From: Haliotis asinina
Taxonomy: Eukaryota; Mollusca; Gastropoda; Lepetellida; Haliotidae
Assembly (NCBI RefSeq): GCF_037392515.1
Contig: NW_027133893.1
Span: 186,001 to 250,000 of the forward strand
Reading direction: 5' to 3'
Length of the DNA: 64,000 nucleotides
The notes under the pieces were generated by a model. It was not told the origin of the DNA and did no database searches. It saw nothing but the letters and a program-made list of their open reading frames with translations. The position numbers and the translations under genes are program-made. Shown here in pieces: positions 26,407 through 34,598 of the stretch. The first letter of the stretch is position 1. Every line of letters begins with the position of its first letter.

Positions 26407-26812
26407 TCAGGAAGCATCTGCTTTCCAAGTTATGCCAAACACGTATTGGTTATTTTCATATGTGACCGATTTCTGCACAAAGTCAACAACCGCTTGATCT
26501 TGCTTCGTCAAGATTGGTTCTGATGACTGAAACACTTCTACCTCCCAAACCTTATAAAGTATAGAGTTTAGTTCAATTTCGTTGTCATTTGAGAGGTAAG
26601 TTCTAGAAAGTCTTTGATGTCCTGACTGTTCAGGAACACATGCCATACATGTCCACCCAAGAGGTGCCAGCCTGGCTATTGGTTCTCCCTCAGATCCAGA
26701 AACGTCCTCATAAGATTGATGTAGTTCCAAATAATCCTTCCCAATAAGTAAATCAACAATGTGAGGGACTTTTTCACATGCATCGTGAGTAGTGTACAGG
26801 GTCACCCTGGCG
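26407..26812 (-). pseudogene. BEL/Pao protease C-terminus to RT linker
   Basis: The minus-strand frame contains HIVDLLIGKDYLELH, then GEPIARLAPLGWTCMACV, and ends with the acidic lead-in to RT (KQDQAVVDFVQKSVTYENNQY). In BEL/Pao this is the end of the DUF1758-type aspartic protease followed by the linker to RT. The catalytic DTG triad is upstream of the truncation and absent. The first ~15 codons of the open frame belong to the neighbouring promoter block and are not part of the element. Confidence 0.8.
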
Positions 26813-26820
26813 TCGTTTTC

Positions 26821-27065
26821 AAGATGGCGGCACTTCCGGTCACGTGACCCCCATGGTGACGTCATTCGATTGTTCTAGGATGACGTCATCAGTTGGTGTG
26901 TACGGACTGTGACGTCATTCGATTGTTTAATGATGACATCATCCGTTGGTGTGTACGAGGTGTGACGTGGTCCTTAGCAACGGGGATGTTGCTAAGCAAT
27001 GGTGGTTTGTGCGCGATCTCGCGTGATGTCGCGGGATCTCGCGAGAGGGAGCGTGTTTCAAGATG
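26821..27065. promoter_or_regulatory. Dense promoter-like block (YY1/ETS/E-box/CRE/TCTCGCGAGA)
   Basis: Consecutive matches to known animal promoter words are AAGATGGCGGC (YY1-like, 26,821), ACTTCCGG (ETS-like, 26,832), TCACGTGA (E-box, 26,840), TGACGTCA (CRE) at 26,857, 26,881 and 26,910, a variant TGACATCA at 26,934, TCTCGCGAGA (27,037) and AAGATGGTGGC (27,060). The CREs sit in a 53-bp unit duplicated in tandem (26,856-26,961), giving 24/29/24-bp spacing. The block is GC- and CpG-rich compared with its AT-rich surroundings. Which gene it drives is not clear. Confidence 0.6.
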
Positions 27066-27084
27066 GTGGCAGACGGACGGCACG

Positions 27085-27150
27085 GGACGGGACGAGGGAG
27101 GGAGGGAGGGAGGGAGGGAGGGAGGAGAGGGGAGGAGAGGAGAGGAGAGA
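27085..27150. repeat. GGGA/GGAGA microsatellite
   Basis: A purine-only run of GGGA and GGAGA repeats with strong strand asymmetry lies between the promoter-like block and the 3' end of the minus-strand zinc-ribbon gene. Confidence 0.95.
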
Positions 27151-27236
27151 GAGGACGACGGCAGCTCATAAAGAAAAGCTGGTTCGAGTGTTAAAAAGCA
27201 TGTTCGTCAAGTTTTCCTTTGGGGAGCGTTTGGGGT

Positions 27237-27252
27237 GGCCCTGAAAAGGGCC
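27237..27252 (-). terminator. Histone-type mRNA 3' stem-loop (minus strand)
   Basis: The minus strand reads GGCCCTTTTCAGGGCC followed by ACCCCAAAC. It has a perfect 6-bp stem, a TTTC loop and an ACC tail, fitting the metazoan histone 3' stem-loop consensus GGYYYUUHUHARRRCC-ACC. It starts 22 nt after the stop codon of the 27,275-27,808 gene. A purine stretch (AAAGGAAAAC) about 14 nt downstream is where a histone downstream element would lie. In animals this structure is bound by SLBP and replaces polyadenylation. Confidence 0.7.
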
Positions 27253-27274
27253 GTGAGGTGTGGATACCTCAAAG

Positions 27275-27808
27275 TCAACATCGGCAGACGAGTTTAAGTC
27301 CTCGGAAAACATATTTGCCGGGACAAATGTCATCGTGGAGGGATTGCGTTCCGTTGGGGACACCCCCACCACAATAGGGGCATATGTAAAACTTGGCAGT
27401 GGGGATGACATCGAATCGGTCGGATGGACGGGCTTTCAGACAGGTAGGGCACATGATGAATTGCAATTGGTTTGCTAATTTTCGTAATGCCGTCATTTCC
27501 GCGTTTGCTGTTTTCTGGGGTGTAGTGGCTGTTCTCGCGGTGGTTGATGGTGGTGGTCGTACTGTCGTGCAAGCTCCCGTCGTCCCGTCGTCGTCGTCGT
27601 CGGCGCCATCTTCAATCTTCATGACATGTTCTAGTTGTGGTCGGGGTGTGGTGGTGGTGGCGTTGGGAATGAGGGGCGTTGTCCCTTCTTTCTCTTCTTC
27701 TTCCTTCTTCATGTCGAGGAGGGTCGGGCTGCACCGGAGACATTGTTTTCGTCCACAGTTTCTTTGGTAAGGTGTTGGTCGGGCCATTTTCACTTTTCGC
27801 GTATCCAT
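27275..27808 (-). CDS. Cysteine-rich zinc-ribbon-like protein of unknown function
   Basis: 177 codons from the first ATG on the minus strand (an open frame five codons longer begins at a GTG). The N-terminus is basic and carries NCGRKQCLRC. Residues ~45-95 are low complexity, Glu/Asp- and Thr/Pro-rich. The C-terminal ~65 residues contain MCPTC, ICPYCGGG, a HDDIC and a final CRC, which could bind one or two zinc ions as a ribbon. I do not recognise the family and it is not a histone. It has its own TATA box (minus-strand TATATAAA, 27,863-27,870) about 55 bp upstream of the ATG, and a histone-like 3' stem-loop just after the stop. It is divergent from the gene at 28,020 and shares its promoter region. 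Its frame is intact, unlike most Polinton genes beside it. Assignment to the Polinton is positional only. Confidence 0.6.
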   Translation of the reverse strand: MDTRKVKMARPTPYQRNCGRKQCLRCSPTLLDMKKEEEEKEGTTPLIPNATTTTPRPQLEHVMKIEDGADDDDDGTTGACTTVRPPPSTTARTATTPQKTANAEMTALRKLANQLQFIMCPTCLKARPSDRFDVIPTAKFYICPYCGGGVPNGTQSLHDDICPGKYVFRGLKLVCRC

Positions 27809-27862
27809 ATCTTCGTCACACACGGAGTCGGCGATATGTGAGGGTGCCTAGTCATGGCAATG

Positions 27863-27993
27863 TTTATATATCCTCAGCGACGTCACATCACATTGCGCGT
27901 GAGGTCGTGACGCCATCATGGTGTGTGAGGTCGTGACGTGACGTCACGCTCGTGAGGTGTTGTCCTGTGATTGGCTGAGTTCTGCTATATAGG
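27863..27993. promoter_or_regulatory. Bidirectional TATA/CRE/CCAAT promoter
   Basis: Minus-strand TATATAAA lies at 27,863-27,870 and plus-strand TATATAGG at 27,986-27,993, facing outward. Between them are CGACGTCA (27,878), TGACGTCA (27,939) and an inverted CCAAT box, GATTGGCT, at about 27,969, only 12 bp from the plus TATA. This compact divergent arrangement resembles that of divergent histone gene pairs. Confidence 0.6.
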
Positions 27994-28019
27994 AGGAGGA
28001 GGACGGGGAGTGGACAACC

Positions 28020-28309
28020 ATGGAAGAAAACTGGGATTTAGAGTTGATTTCGTTGGAACCATCCTCACTACCAGCACCACCACCATCACTGCCAGCATGG
28101 CAATGCACCCAGTGCCATGGATGTTTATGGATGTCTATGCCAATGGGACCAATGCCTATAATGGCATGTTCTATTGCGTGTACTTTGGTACGGGACTCAA
28201 AGACACTTACATGCGACGCCTCACCCATGGAAGCAAGTGTCCCGTCAAGAAAACCCAGCTAGACATTCCCCCGTGTCAATGCACGATGCCGCCCCTGTGG
28301 TCGTTGTGA
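28020..28309 (+). CDS. Short plus-strand gene with histone-like 3' end, unknown product
   Basis: The reading frame is uncertain. An ATG in good context (ACCATGG) at 28,020 opens an 80-codon frame starting MEENWDLELISLE and containing WQCTQCHGC, ending at 28,262. A second frame, from an ATG at 28,097 to the TGA at 28,307-28,309, gives 70 codons with MFYCVYFGTGLKDTYMRRL and a Cys-rich end (CPVKK..PPCQC). The second frame's stop lies 18 nt before the stem-loop at 28,328. One frameshift could join the two, or only one may be used. The TATA box is at 27,986 and the CCAAT box at 27,969. I do not recognise the product. It is the only plus-strand gene in the Polinton region that has promoter and 3'-end signals. 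Confidence 0.45.
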
Positions 28310-28327
28310 TCACCACAACGAAAAAAC

Positions 28328-28343
28328 GGCCCTTTTCAGGACC
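28328..28343 (+). terminator. Histone-type mRNA 3' stem-loop (plus strand)
   Basis: GGCCCTTTTCAGGACC is followed by ACCCACATC. It fits GGYYYUUHUHARRRCC-ACC at every position, although one stem pair is C·A rather than Watson-Crick. AAAGAA occurs about 15 nt downstream, where a histone downstream element would be expected. It lies 18 nt after a TGA stop. It mirrors the element at 27,237 on the opposite strand. Confidence 0.6.
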
Positions 28344-28344
28344 A

Positions 28345-28631
28345 CCCACATCTCACTAAAGAATGCTTTCATACCATGGCAATCATAACAAGACATGTGT
28401 TGGTTTTTCAACGTTCTATTTCCCCCACTAACAAGAACCATGGTGACAAAAGAGTCAGGATTAGGGGCGTCCCTGATCTTTTGTTTACAAACGGTATGAA
28501 CTCGAACATGAAGAGAACATAACATCAGAACGATAAGGTTGTGTCCTTTGACAGGGCTGTGGATCCTGGACGTCGTCGTCGTCGTTGTTGTTGTCTGACA
28601 GGCGTGTGAGTTGAAACCAACGTTTTACATG
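28345..28631. other. Gap between divergent gene and protease, no gene recognised
   Basis: A 71-codon minus-strand frame (28,310-28,525) has no recognised motif and includes the antisense of the plus stem-loop. A GTC/GTT triplet run lies at about 28,573-28,597. Confidence 0.35.
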
Positions 28632-29085
28632 TTATTCAGTGACGAGGGTAGCATAGGGATCAAACTGTTCCATCACATCGTCGAACGTCCATCCACGGGC
28701 ACGATGACAAACAGGGTGAACCAGGGTTGAACTGACTGAACATTCCACCACTGTGCGAGCCATCCACTGTAGGTATGACATTCCAAAAGTCGGGATGCAG
28801 TCGGGTGGGGTCGAAGCCATACCTGTCAAAGTAGTCAAAGACACCAGGTGCTGGGCGATACACGCACACCCAGTGTTGTCCTGGGAGATGACTGGGGTCC
28901 GTGTTGACAATGTAGGCTTTAGGATAAGGTCCGTGTCGTTCGCTTAGCACGGTGATGGCAAAGTGATCTCGGGCAAAAGTCCCTTGGTAAAGGGTCGCAG
29001 CAGGGGGTCCTGATGGACGTAGGTGTTCAGATGTTTGGTCGTCAATCCATACATCGTTAGACCATAAGAGCGTTGCGGAACCCAT
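28632..29085 (-). pseudogene. Polinton adenovirus-type cysteine protease, frameshifted
   Basis: In viruses of this lineage the enzyme matures capsid proteins. The minus-strand frame from ATG 29,085 shows YIVNTDPSHLPGQHWVCVY with the catalytic His, then FDYFDRYGFDP with the acidic residue. The C-terminal CHRARGWTFDDVMEQFDP lies in another frame (stop at 28,632), so a frameshift lies at about 28,690-28,760. That interval should carry the catalytic Cys and I cannot place it confidently. The start overlaps the end of the major capsid gene by about 29 bp. About 150 codons in all, shorter than usual for the family. Confidence 0.8.
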
Positions 29086-30350
29086 CAATTTCCAATACGC
29101 TTTCGTATTCCTCGTAGCAGACGAAGGTGACCGGACGAGATAAGGGTTCTGCAAACTGGAGTTCGAGTCCCAACTTGCCCATGTGTCGTGAGTAGTTATG
29201 ACCTTCTTCTACTCCCAGATCCTCCGTCAAATCCACCACCCACAGTGTGAATCCGTTCCTGAACTCGTCTAGGGTGGGGTTGCAGGGATGTTCTTGCCAC
29301 AGGTGTCCCGTGTTGCGAAACAGGTTCATGTACAACTGTTTGAGCGAGCCACTGTTGTTCTGAAAGTCACTTTTGATTTCTGTGCCATGCACTCCCTGCC
29401 ATTGAGTTTCAGCTTGAGACTGGTCACGTTGTGCTTGAAATGAAAGGGGTTCTTTTCCTTGCTGCCGGCAAAAGCATCGTTGTCCACCAGTCCCAACACC
29501 ACACGTTTGGGCAGGTGTCCTCCCATCAGTTGATCTTTGTGGAAATCGTGCCCTCCTCCTGGAATGTTGTGAGCCGTGACTTGGACTCGGTCAAAGGATA
29601 TTTGGCCGTGACTCGTGGCGACGTGTTTCACGTGCTGTTCCTGTATGGCATTATCAATGTTGACTTGGCGGACGTAAAATTCGGCTTTGGTTAGTTCAAA
29701 TCGACATTCTACATCTCCAGCACTCATCAGGTAGAAATCACTCGGGCTCCGAATCAGTTCTAGTTTCATGGGGACGCCATCCAGCAGGTACAGGTCTTGG
29801 AGAAACAGGTCACAGTGGAGACGCCCTGTCAGTTCCACTTCTCGGGTGGGTAGAATGACCCGCCATCGTGCGGCGAGTCCTGCATTGGCATTCTGAGCGA
29901 CGACATTGAAGTCATCCATTTTTCCAGCTTCATCGGTGTACCATCCTGGACACTGGAGATGCGTCCCTTTGGCTGCCTTCCCATAACTCAGTAACGTTTC
30001 CAAATAGGCTCAGTAGGGATAGGTTCCCATGGAAGGGGTGATTTCCAACTGGTTGTGTCCCACTTGCACACGCACTTCTGGAAAGAGGGAATGCATCATG
30101 TTGTTCACTGTGGACATGACAAGTCGGTCATCCCCATCATGAGCGGCATCCGTGTCAATGGTATTCTTGATTTTGAGGCAGATGTGGAGGTAACACTGAT
30201 TCAAATCACAGGGTTAGCAATGTTAAACTGGAGGGGACTCGCCACCGAAAGGGGTGCCAGAGGACTGTATCGAATCCACTGACCCTCTTGAACTGACGTC
30301 ACCACAGGGGGAACTGAAAAGAGATCCAACTGTGGCACATTCACAAGCAT
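29057..30350 (-). pseudogene. Polinton major capsid protein (double jelly-roll), broken
   Basis: It forms the hexameric capsid building block in Polinton-type viruses. The start is ATG at 30,350. Early residues PQLDLFSVPP and EGQWIRYSP are the typical N-terminus. Middle blocks are FLQDLYLLDGVPMKLELIRS and LGLVDNDAFAG..KNPFHFKH. The C-terminus has NGFTLWVVDLTEDLG and YEEYESVLEIDGFRNA. There are three lesions: a frameshift at about 30,204 (ending in TGA at 30,201), an in-frame TGA at 30,010-30,012 after GTYPY, and a frameshift between about 29,330 and 29,392. About 430 codons of recognisable length, shorter than most family members. It cannot yield a capsid as it stands. Confidence 0.88.
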
Positions 30351-30369
30351 CCCGGCACATCATCTTGAC

Positions 30370-30545
30370 AAGTGTACCCAACAGGTCTGCCCAACAGGTC
30401 TGCCCAACAGGTCTTGACAGGTTCGTGTCTGGTGTTGAACTGACCCTTTTTCATGGGAATGATCCTTTTATGCCCAGTCCAATGACAAAGTCCAATGACA
30501 AAGTCCAATGACAAAGTCCAATGACACAGTTCAATGACACAAAGT
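30370..30545. repeat. Two short minisatellites between capsid genes
   Basis: A 13-bp unit CCAACAGGTCTGC occurs about three times (30,378-30,416). Another 13-bp unit, CAATGACAAAGTC, occurs about five times (30,480-30,540). They occupy the spacer between the major capsid start and the stop of the basic protein gene. Confidence 0.9.
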
Positions 30546-30556
30546 TCCATAACGAC

Positions 30557-30868
30557 TCAAGACAAAGCTTGACGTTTTTGTTGTTTCTTCTTCTTTGTGG
30601 GACCAGACGATTGATTTCGTTTTCTTTTGTGTGCTGGCAATGACTGTGACTGCAAGGTGGTCAGTAAGGCCTGTTTTCCATGATGTTTCAAACTGTCCCG
30701 TAGACGGCGTCCAGAATGAATATCTTACACTAAGCCTGGCAGCATCTTCACACTGGTTTTGAGAGCAGATTTTCCCACCATCTTCAGAATGGAGAGGGCT
30801 GAACGGCCCAAGCTTCCCAAGATGTTTCCGAGACCTCTCCCTCGTTGATGAATGCTGCCTTGGTACAC
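30557..30868 (-). pseudogene. Polinton small basic core/capsid-associated protein
   Basis: About 104 codons on the minus strand. The start region VYQGSIHQRGRGLG resembles the typical YxGxxxQRGxGLG opening of a small Polinton capsid-region protein, but the expected ATG is GTG (30,866-30,868). Then comes a hydrophobic/amphipathic segment ILGSLGRSALSILK and a Lys-rich tail with KRKRNQ and TKKKKQQKR. An in-frame TAA at 30,725-30,727 splits the frame about halfway. A role in membrane interaction or DNA condensation is an inference from composition only. Confidence 0.65.
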
Positions 30869-31708
30869 GGAATAGCACAGGACGTCCTATGTCGTCCATT
30901 AAATAGTTTTGAATAGCATCCGTGGTTCCCTGGCGCAATCCCATGTAGCGTACATGTTGGGGAGTTTTCATCACGACGCTGTCTTCTATCATCCAACGAG
31001 ATACGGGAACATACATCAGTAGGGGAGCCATGGTATCCCCGACGATTTGATCTTCCACCACATCCGAGTAGACGTACACCATATCAAAGCCAGCCAGATG
31101 GTCGGTTTCCTGTTCCTCTACGACAAGAGGGCGGTCAAACACACCCACTTGGACAGGGTAAGTGGAGACTTGACTTATTTCCTCTGCTTCGTTGACCATG
31201 GGGAGTTTCATGAATCCGAGCATGCGTACCAAGGAAGCAGGCAACACCAGTTGAGTGGTGTAGGCAGACCTGATGATATCGTGGTCCGGTTGGGTGGCTG
31301 CTTTGCAGGAAGAGTCCGAGATGGCCCTGCACATGTCTTTCGGAGTGGGAGCATAAAAGTTCACGTGTGTTTGGCCGCGCATTTCAAATCAGAGTTCTTC
31401 TTTGGGGTAGTTCACGGTGACGGTGTAACAGCCTCTGGCATCCGCCTGGTACACATCCATCATATGCTTTTCCAGCAATCATGCACAGGTACGCTGAAGC
31501 AGGATGTTCAGTCTCTGGACCAGGGGTACGACACATTGTACCACGTCATGGGAAAATGAAGCTCACTGACGCCCACTTCCCATTCTTGACGATTCTCTTG
31601 AATGGGAAAGGGGAGATTCACTTTGTTGTCGGGATGAACATCCATCGAAGCATCGCTTGGTAAGGTGACGTAAAAGTCCCGCTTGGAGGAAAACAAGGAC
31701 ATGGACAT
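30840..31708 (-). pseudogene. Polinton minor capsid (penton-type) protein, broken
   Basis: The start is ATG at 31,708 (MSMSLFSSKRDFYVTLPSD), continuing with WEVGVSELHFPMTWYNV, the usual N-terminal block. The central block VYVYSDVVEDQIVGDTMAPLL is highly typical of the PY/penton family. Lesions are a frameshift near 31,510, TGA at 31,479-31,481 and TGA at 31,389-31,391. The end, DDIGRPVLF, runs into the start of the basic protein gene, so the usual last strand is missing or shifted. In intact elements it would sit at the capsid vertices. Confidence 0.85.
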
Positions 31709-31716
31709 CTTTGCTC

Positions 31717-32052
31717 TTAGGGAACCAGACGGGACACGGAGGGAGTCGAAGATGCGGTAGCGGCAGCAGGAGCAGAAGAAGAAGTCACTGACGACGACGA
31801 TGATGACGATACCAACGTGGGTTGTGGGAGCAAGTGTCCCAATGAACTGGCCAACAACGCTGTCCACACCTGTTTCTCACCGTGGTCCAATGCCAACTGA
31901 ACCATGCTCATGACAACCACGCCATATATCAGCAACACTTGAGAGAAAAACACCACTTCACTGCGTGGTAAGTCCATGCCAAAGCAGCACCAACGTGAGG
32001 AGGAGGAAGACTTGTTGTTCTCCTTGGACCTGAGCCTCGGTTTGCTCTGCAT
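31717..32052 (-). CDS. Small Polinton membrane-type protein
   Basis: 111 codons from ATG 32,052, intact. The basic, Ser-rich start (KPRLRSKENNKSSSSSR) is followed by one strong hydrophobic segment (VFFSQVLLIYGVVVMSMVQLAL, residues ~34-55), then WTALLASSLGHLLPQP and a Ser/Thr/Ala-rich tail. I recall similar small one-span proteins in other mollusc Polintons, always between integrase and penton genes; the function is unknown. It ends 9 bp before the penton start, so the two genes are tightly packed. Confidence 0.6.
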   Translation of the reverse strand: MQSKPRLRSKENNKSSSSSRWCCFGMDLPRSEVVFFSQVLLIYGVVVMSMVQLALDHGEKQVWTALLASSLGHLLPQPTLVSSSSSSSVTSSSAPAAATASSTPSVSRLVP

Positions 32053-32103
32053 GATCGGGGCAGGGTGTATGACCCAACTGACAATGACAGAGGGATGCCA
32101 ACC

Positions 32104-33102
32104 TTATTTAAAGACCAAATGAGCCGCAGGGATCCATGAATCGAAGCTGGCCGGGTAGCCCGACCACCTCACTAACACTTCTTCACCCTTTGTCAAAGGT
32201 CCCTTTGGTCTTGTTCAAGCAAACACGGGCCTCAGGTAACAAGAGAGAACGTTGGTGTTGACGGTGCTTCTGCTTCGTTGTAAGGGTTGTTGGGATGCAC
32301 ATCCATGGGTCGTTGTCCGATCGTACGATGAAGCCGATGATTGTAGGCATGCATCAGCTGGGGTAAAGCCTTGAGGTAGTGACGTGTTCCATTTTGGGTG
32401 AAATAATTCCACATACGGTTTTTCAACGTTCTTTGAAAACGTTCCACCACCGAGACTTTGGTTTCTGGGTTTTGGCTGGTGTAGAAATGGATGTCCTGTT
32501 TCTTGAGGAAGGCCTGAAAAGGTTTATTGACAAATTCGGTCCCTGTGTCCGTCTGCAACATGGACGGCACACGTCCCTCAGCCTGTTTCAGGATTCGCTG
32601 AAAGGCTTCGATCAATGCGGTGCCAGTCTTGGACTTCATGGGTTGCACCCAAGCCATTTTGGAGAAAACATTGATGACACACAGCAGATACCGATAACCT
32701 TGGTTCTCTTTCTGATAGGCGAGGAGGTCGCTCAAATCGGCTTTGCCACAATTCATCCACGCCACCCACACGGTAATGATCGCTGGAAAAGGACCGCCGA
32801 ACGGGTTTGTGCAAGGTGTACGTGTCCTGAGTTTTCAACAATTGCCGAATCTGATGTTGTGTGAGTGGGAGTTTCCACTTCTGGGTCCTCCCTTTCTGGG
32901 TCCTCCCCTTCTGGGATCCCACTGCTTGCTGTTTTACTGCTGCTTGCCACAAACCACGCCACCCTCCATAGCTTGCCGGATGTGTGGGATCGTAATAGGT
33001 ATGGTGAAGCCATCGTTCCCAGGCAGGCGACAAAGAGGAGGAGGAGGAGGAGGATGACTTGCCGCTGCTGCTGTTGTTGTTGTTTCTCTTTGGACGTCTC
33101 AT
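32104..33102 (-). pseudogene. Polinton retrovirus-type integrase with chromodomain tail
   Basis: The N-terminal part (33,102 to about 32,735) has YYDPTHPASYGGWRGL and YTLHKPVRRSFSSDHY. The core (32,771-32,232) has ADLSDLLAY with the first Asp, MLQTDTGTEF with the second, and SVVERFQRTLKNRMW with the Glu. The last ~25 codons before the TAA at 32,104 are a chromodomain end (LVRWSGYPASFDSWIPAAHL). One frameshift lies at about 32,735 within DELWQ/ADLSD. A second break lies at 32,180-32,232, where the domain between KTKGTFDKG and the chromodomain end is mostly missing. The D,D,E triad is intact but split from the N-terminus. Confidence 0.88.
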
Positions 33103-33351
33103 GTTAACACTGTTGTTGATGTCACCCTCTGCTCTCTTTTGATTAAAAGTGAATCCATTGACGAACTCGGTTCAAAGGGGAAGAGGGAGTCTCTGCCTTG
33201 AGCACGTTGCAGCTTCTTTCTTCTTCTTCTTCTTCTTGGATTCCACGTTGGATTGGGGTGGTGTCAAAATCAAGGAAGTCCCTTCCGCCTAACGTTTCAT
33301 GGGAGTGGGAGGCGGGTGCTGCGTGGCCCCTTTCGTTTTCATCATCCAGGA

Positions 33352-34171
33352 TCAACGGAGAGAGTTGCCAATCAGTTGATGAGGGACGTTGCTGGAAGCG
33401 AGATACTGAGCCAGAACGTTCCAACCCTGTGGAGGATCTGCTTTGGTACGTTGTCGCACCAGATCATTGATGAGATCCATCATGTGAGTCTCAGGCATGG
33501 GTTCCCCTTCCACCACGAATTGGTCGTTTTCATTTCAACCCAAGTCAGGATGGGCTTGAACCATGCCATCAACTGCTTGTCCTTGCCTTGCAGCATTTTA
33601 GGAATCGTTTGCAGCACTTCATTCAGAATGATGTCGGAGAAGGAGGAGTGTTCTGAAACAGAAGAATCAAAGAACATCATGAGTCAGTGACTCTGTAACT
33701 GGCTTCGCGCTCTTCTGGCTTAGGGGGTCTAAGACAGCTCTCTTAGTCTTAAGACTTGTAGACCTAAGACTTATAGGCGACCTCTACACAGGCCAGAGTG
33801 TAACTCAGTAAGTAAACCATACTTACGGGAAGGTAGGAGGGGCGGAGTCCCTCCTTCCCAAGGGGTGTTGTTCCTTCCTCCCTGGTGGTGGTGGTTCCAT
33901 TCAATGGTTGCGTGCGTCGTGCTGTTGTTGCTGCTGTTGCTGCTTTGTCTGGAAACGCCAACAACTGTTGCAACAAGGTGTTCTACTGCTGCTCTCTGTC
34001 CCTGAAGGGAATCGTGTCATCACGAACGAGGGTATCCATATCGTGAAGCATGTGTAACCGTTTCGGTTCCAACAGGTTGTACTTGAGCAAATGACGTTGT
34101 CGTTTTTCGTCTTGCAGACTTTGCTATACTTCTTCTGGAACCATTACCATTTTTCGTGCATGCTTCATCAT
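33352..34171 (-). pseudogene. Polinton small conserved protein(s), broken
   Basis: The minus-strand start MMKHARKMVMVPEEV (ATG 34,171) is followed by TAG, then LKYNLLEPKRLHMLHDMDTL, a second TAG and LLQQLLAFPDKAA. Further on, in a different frame, is INDLVRQRTKADPPQGWNVL..YLASSNVPHQLIGNSLR to TGA 33,352. The PEE-start and the PPGW..F block occur together in a small capsid-region protein of other Polintons as I remember them. No function is known to me. There are at least two stops and one frameshift. Confidence 0.5.
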
Positions 34172-34213
34172 GGTGCAGAGGCAACTAACCCCAATCCGAG
34201 AGGAGCCTCGTAT

Positions 34214-34535
34214 TTATGATCGCCCCAACAGACCAGACACCAAAGGACCCACCACCGATGCCAAGGCAGACAAGAGACCCAATCCCCTGCCTTTCTGCAG
34301 TAGCAGTTTTTTGGCCACAGACACTTTCTTTTTCATCAACGTATGCATGAGTGGTCCATGCTTTTGTAAACGATGTCGTTGCTGTGATGTCATGGGAATG
34401 TTACCTCCATACAAAGTCACCACACATCAGTTGAGACGGAGCATGTTTCAAAATAGCCTGTCGCATGGCTGGTGTTGCTGTCGGACTACACACATGACAC
34501 AGCGCTTCTTTGTGACGTTTCAAACGGGCATACAT
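34214..34535 (-). pseudogene. Polinton small protein with hydrophobic C-terminus
   Basis: From ATG 34,535: YARLKRHKEALCHV, PAMRQAILKHAPSQLMCG. After a frameshift at about 34,420 comes GGNIPMTSQQRHRLQKH and a Gly/Leu-rich C-terminus GLGLLSALASVVGPLVSG. The Arg/Lys-rich middle followed by an amphipathic tail is a recurring small Polinton protein, often compared with membrane-active minor capsid proteins. That comparison is an inference. Confidence 0.55.
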
Positions 34536-34598
34536 GATGTTCCTGCTGCTACTGCTGCTACCATGGAACTGACGAGGATACAGATGGGATACCTCAAT

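Larger units (their letters stand above)
23895..26812 (-). mobile_element. BEL/Pao retroelement pol, 5'-truncated and decayed
   Basis: On the minus strand the order from 26.8 kb down is aspartic protease region, reverse transcriptase, RNase H, zinc-binding integrase head, integrase core. This is the BEL/Pao order, and the wording of the motifs (GEPIARLAPLGWTC, VAAKSRVAPL..IPRLELMAA, HPHDDVPLTPNHFL) is characteristic of that superfamily. Numerous frameshifts separate the blocks. The gag end is missing: recognisable pol stops at about 26,812, exactly where the promoter-like block begins. The C-terminal domain after the integrase and both LTRs were not found here; a separate copy of that domain lies at 54.9 kb. 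Confidence 0.9.

Noticed and set aside
26893..27244. Plus-strand Arg/Gly-rich proteins over the GGGA tract
   Set aside because: Composition is dictated by the purine microsatellite, and the frames run antisense into the stem-loop and the minus-strand gene's 3' end.
27971..28360. Histone gene pair
   Set aside because: Divergent promoter and stem-loops suggested H2A/H2B, but neither frame contains any histone-fold sequence; both products are Cys-containing and unlike histones.
28632..34171. Alternative genetic code or stop readthrough in the Polinton
   Set aside because: In-frame stops include TGA, TAA and TAG and come together with frameshifts and a missing ATG, which indicates decay rather than recoding of one codon.
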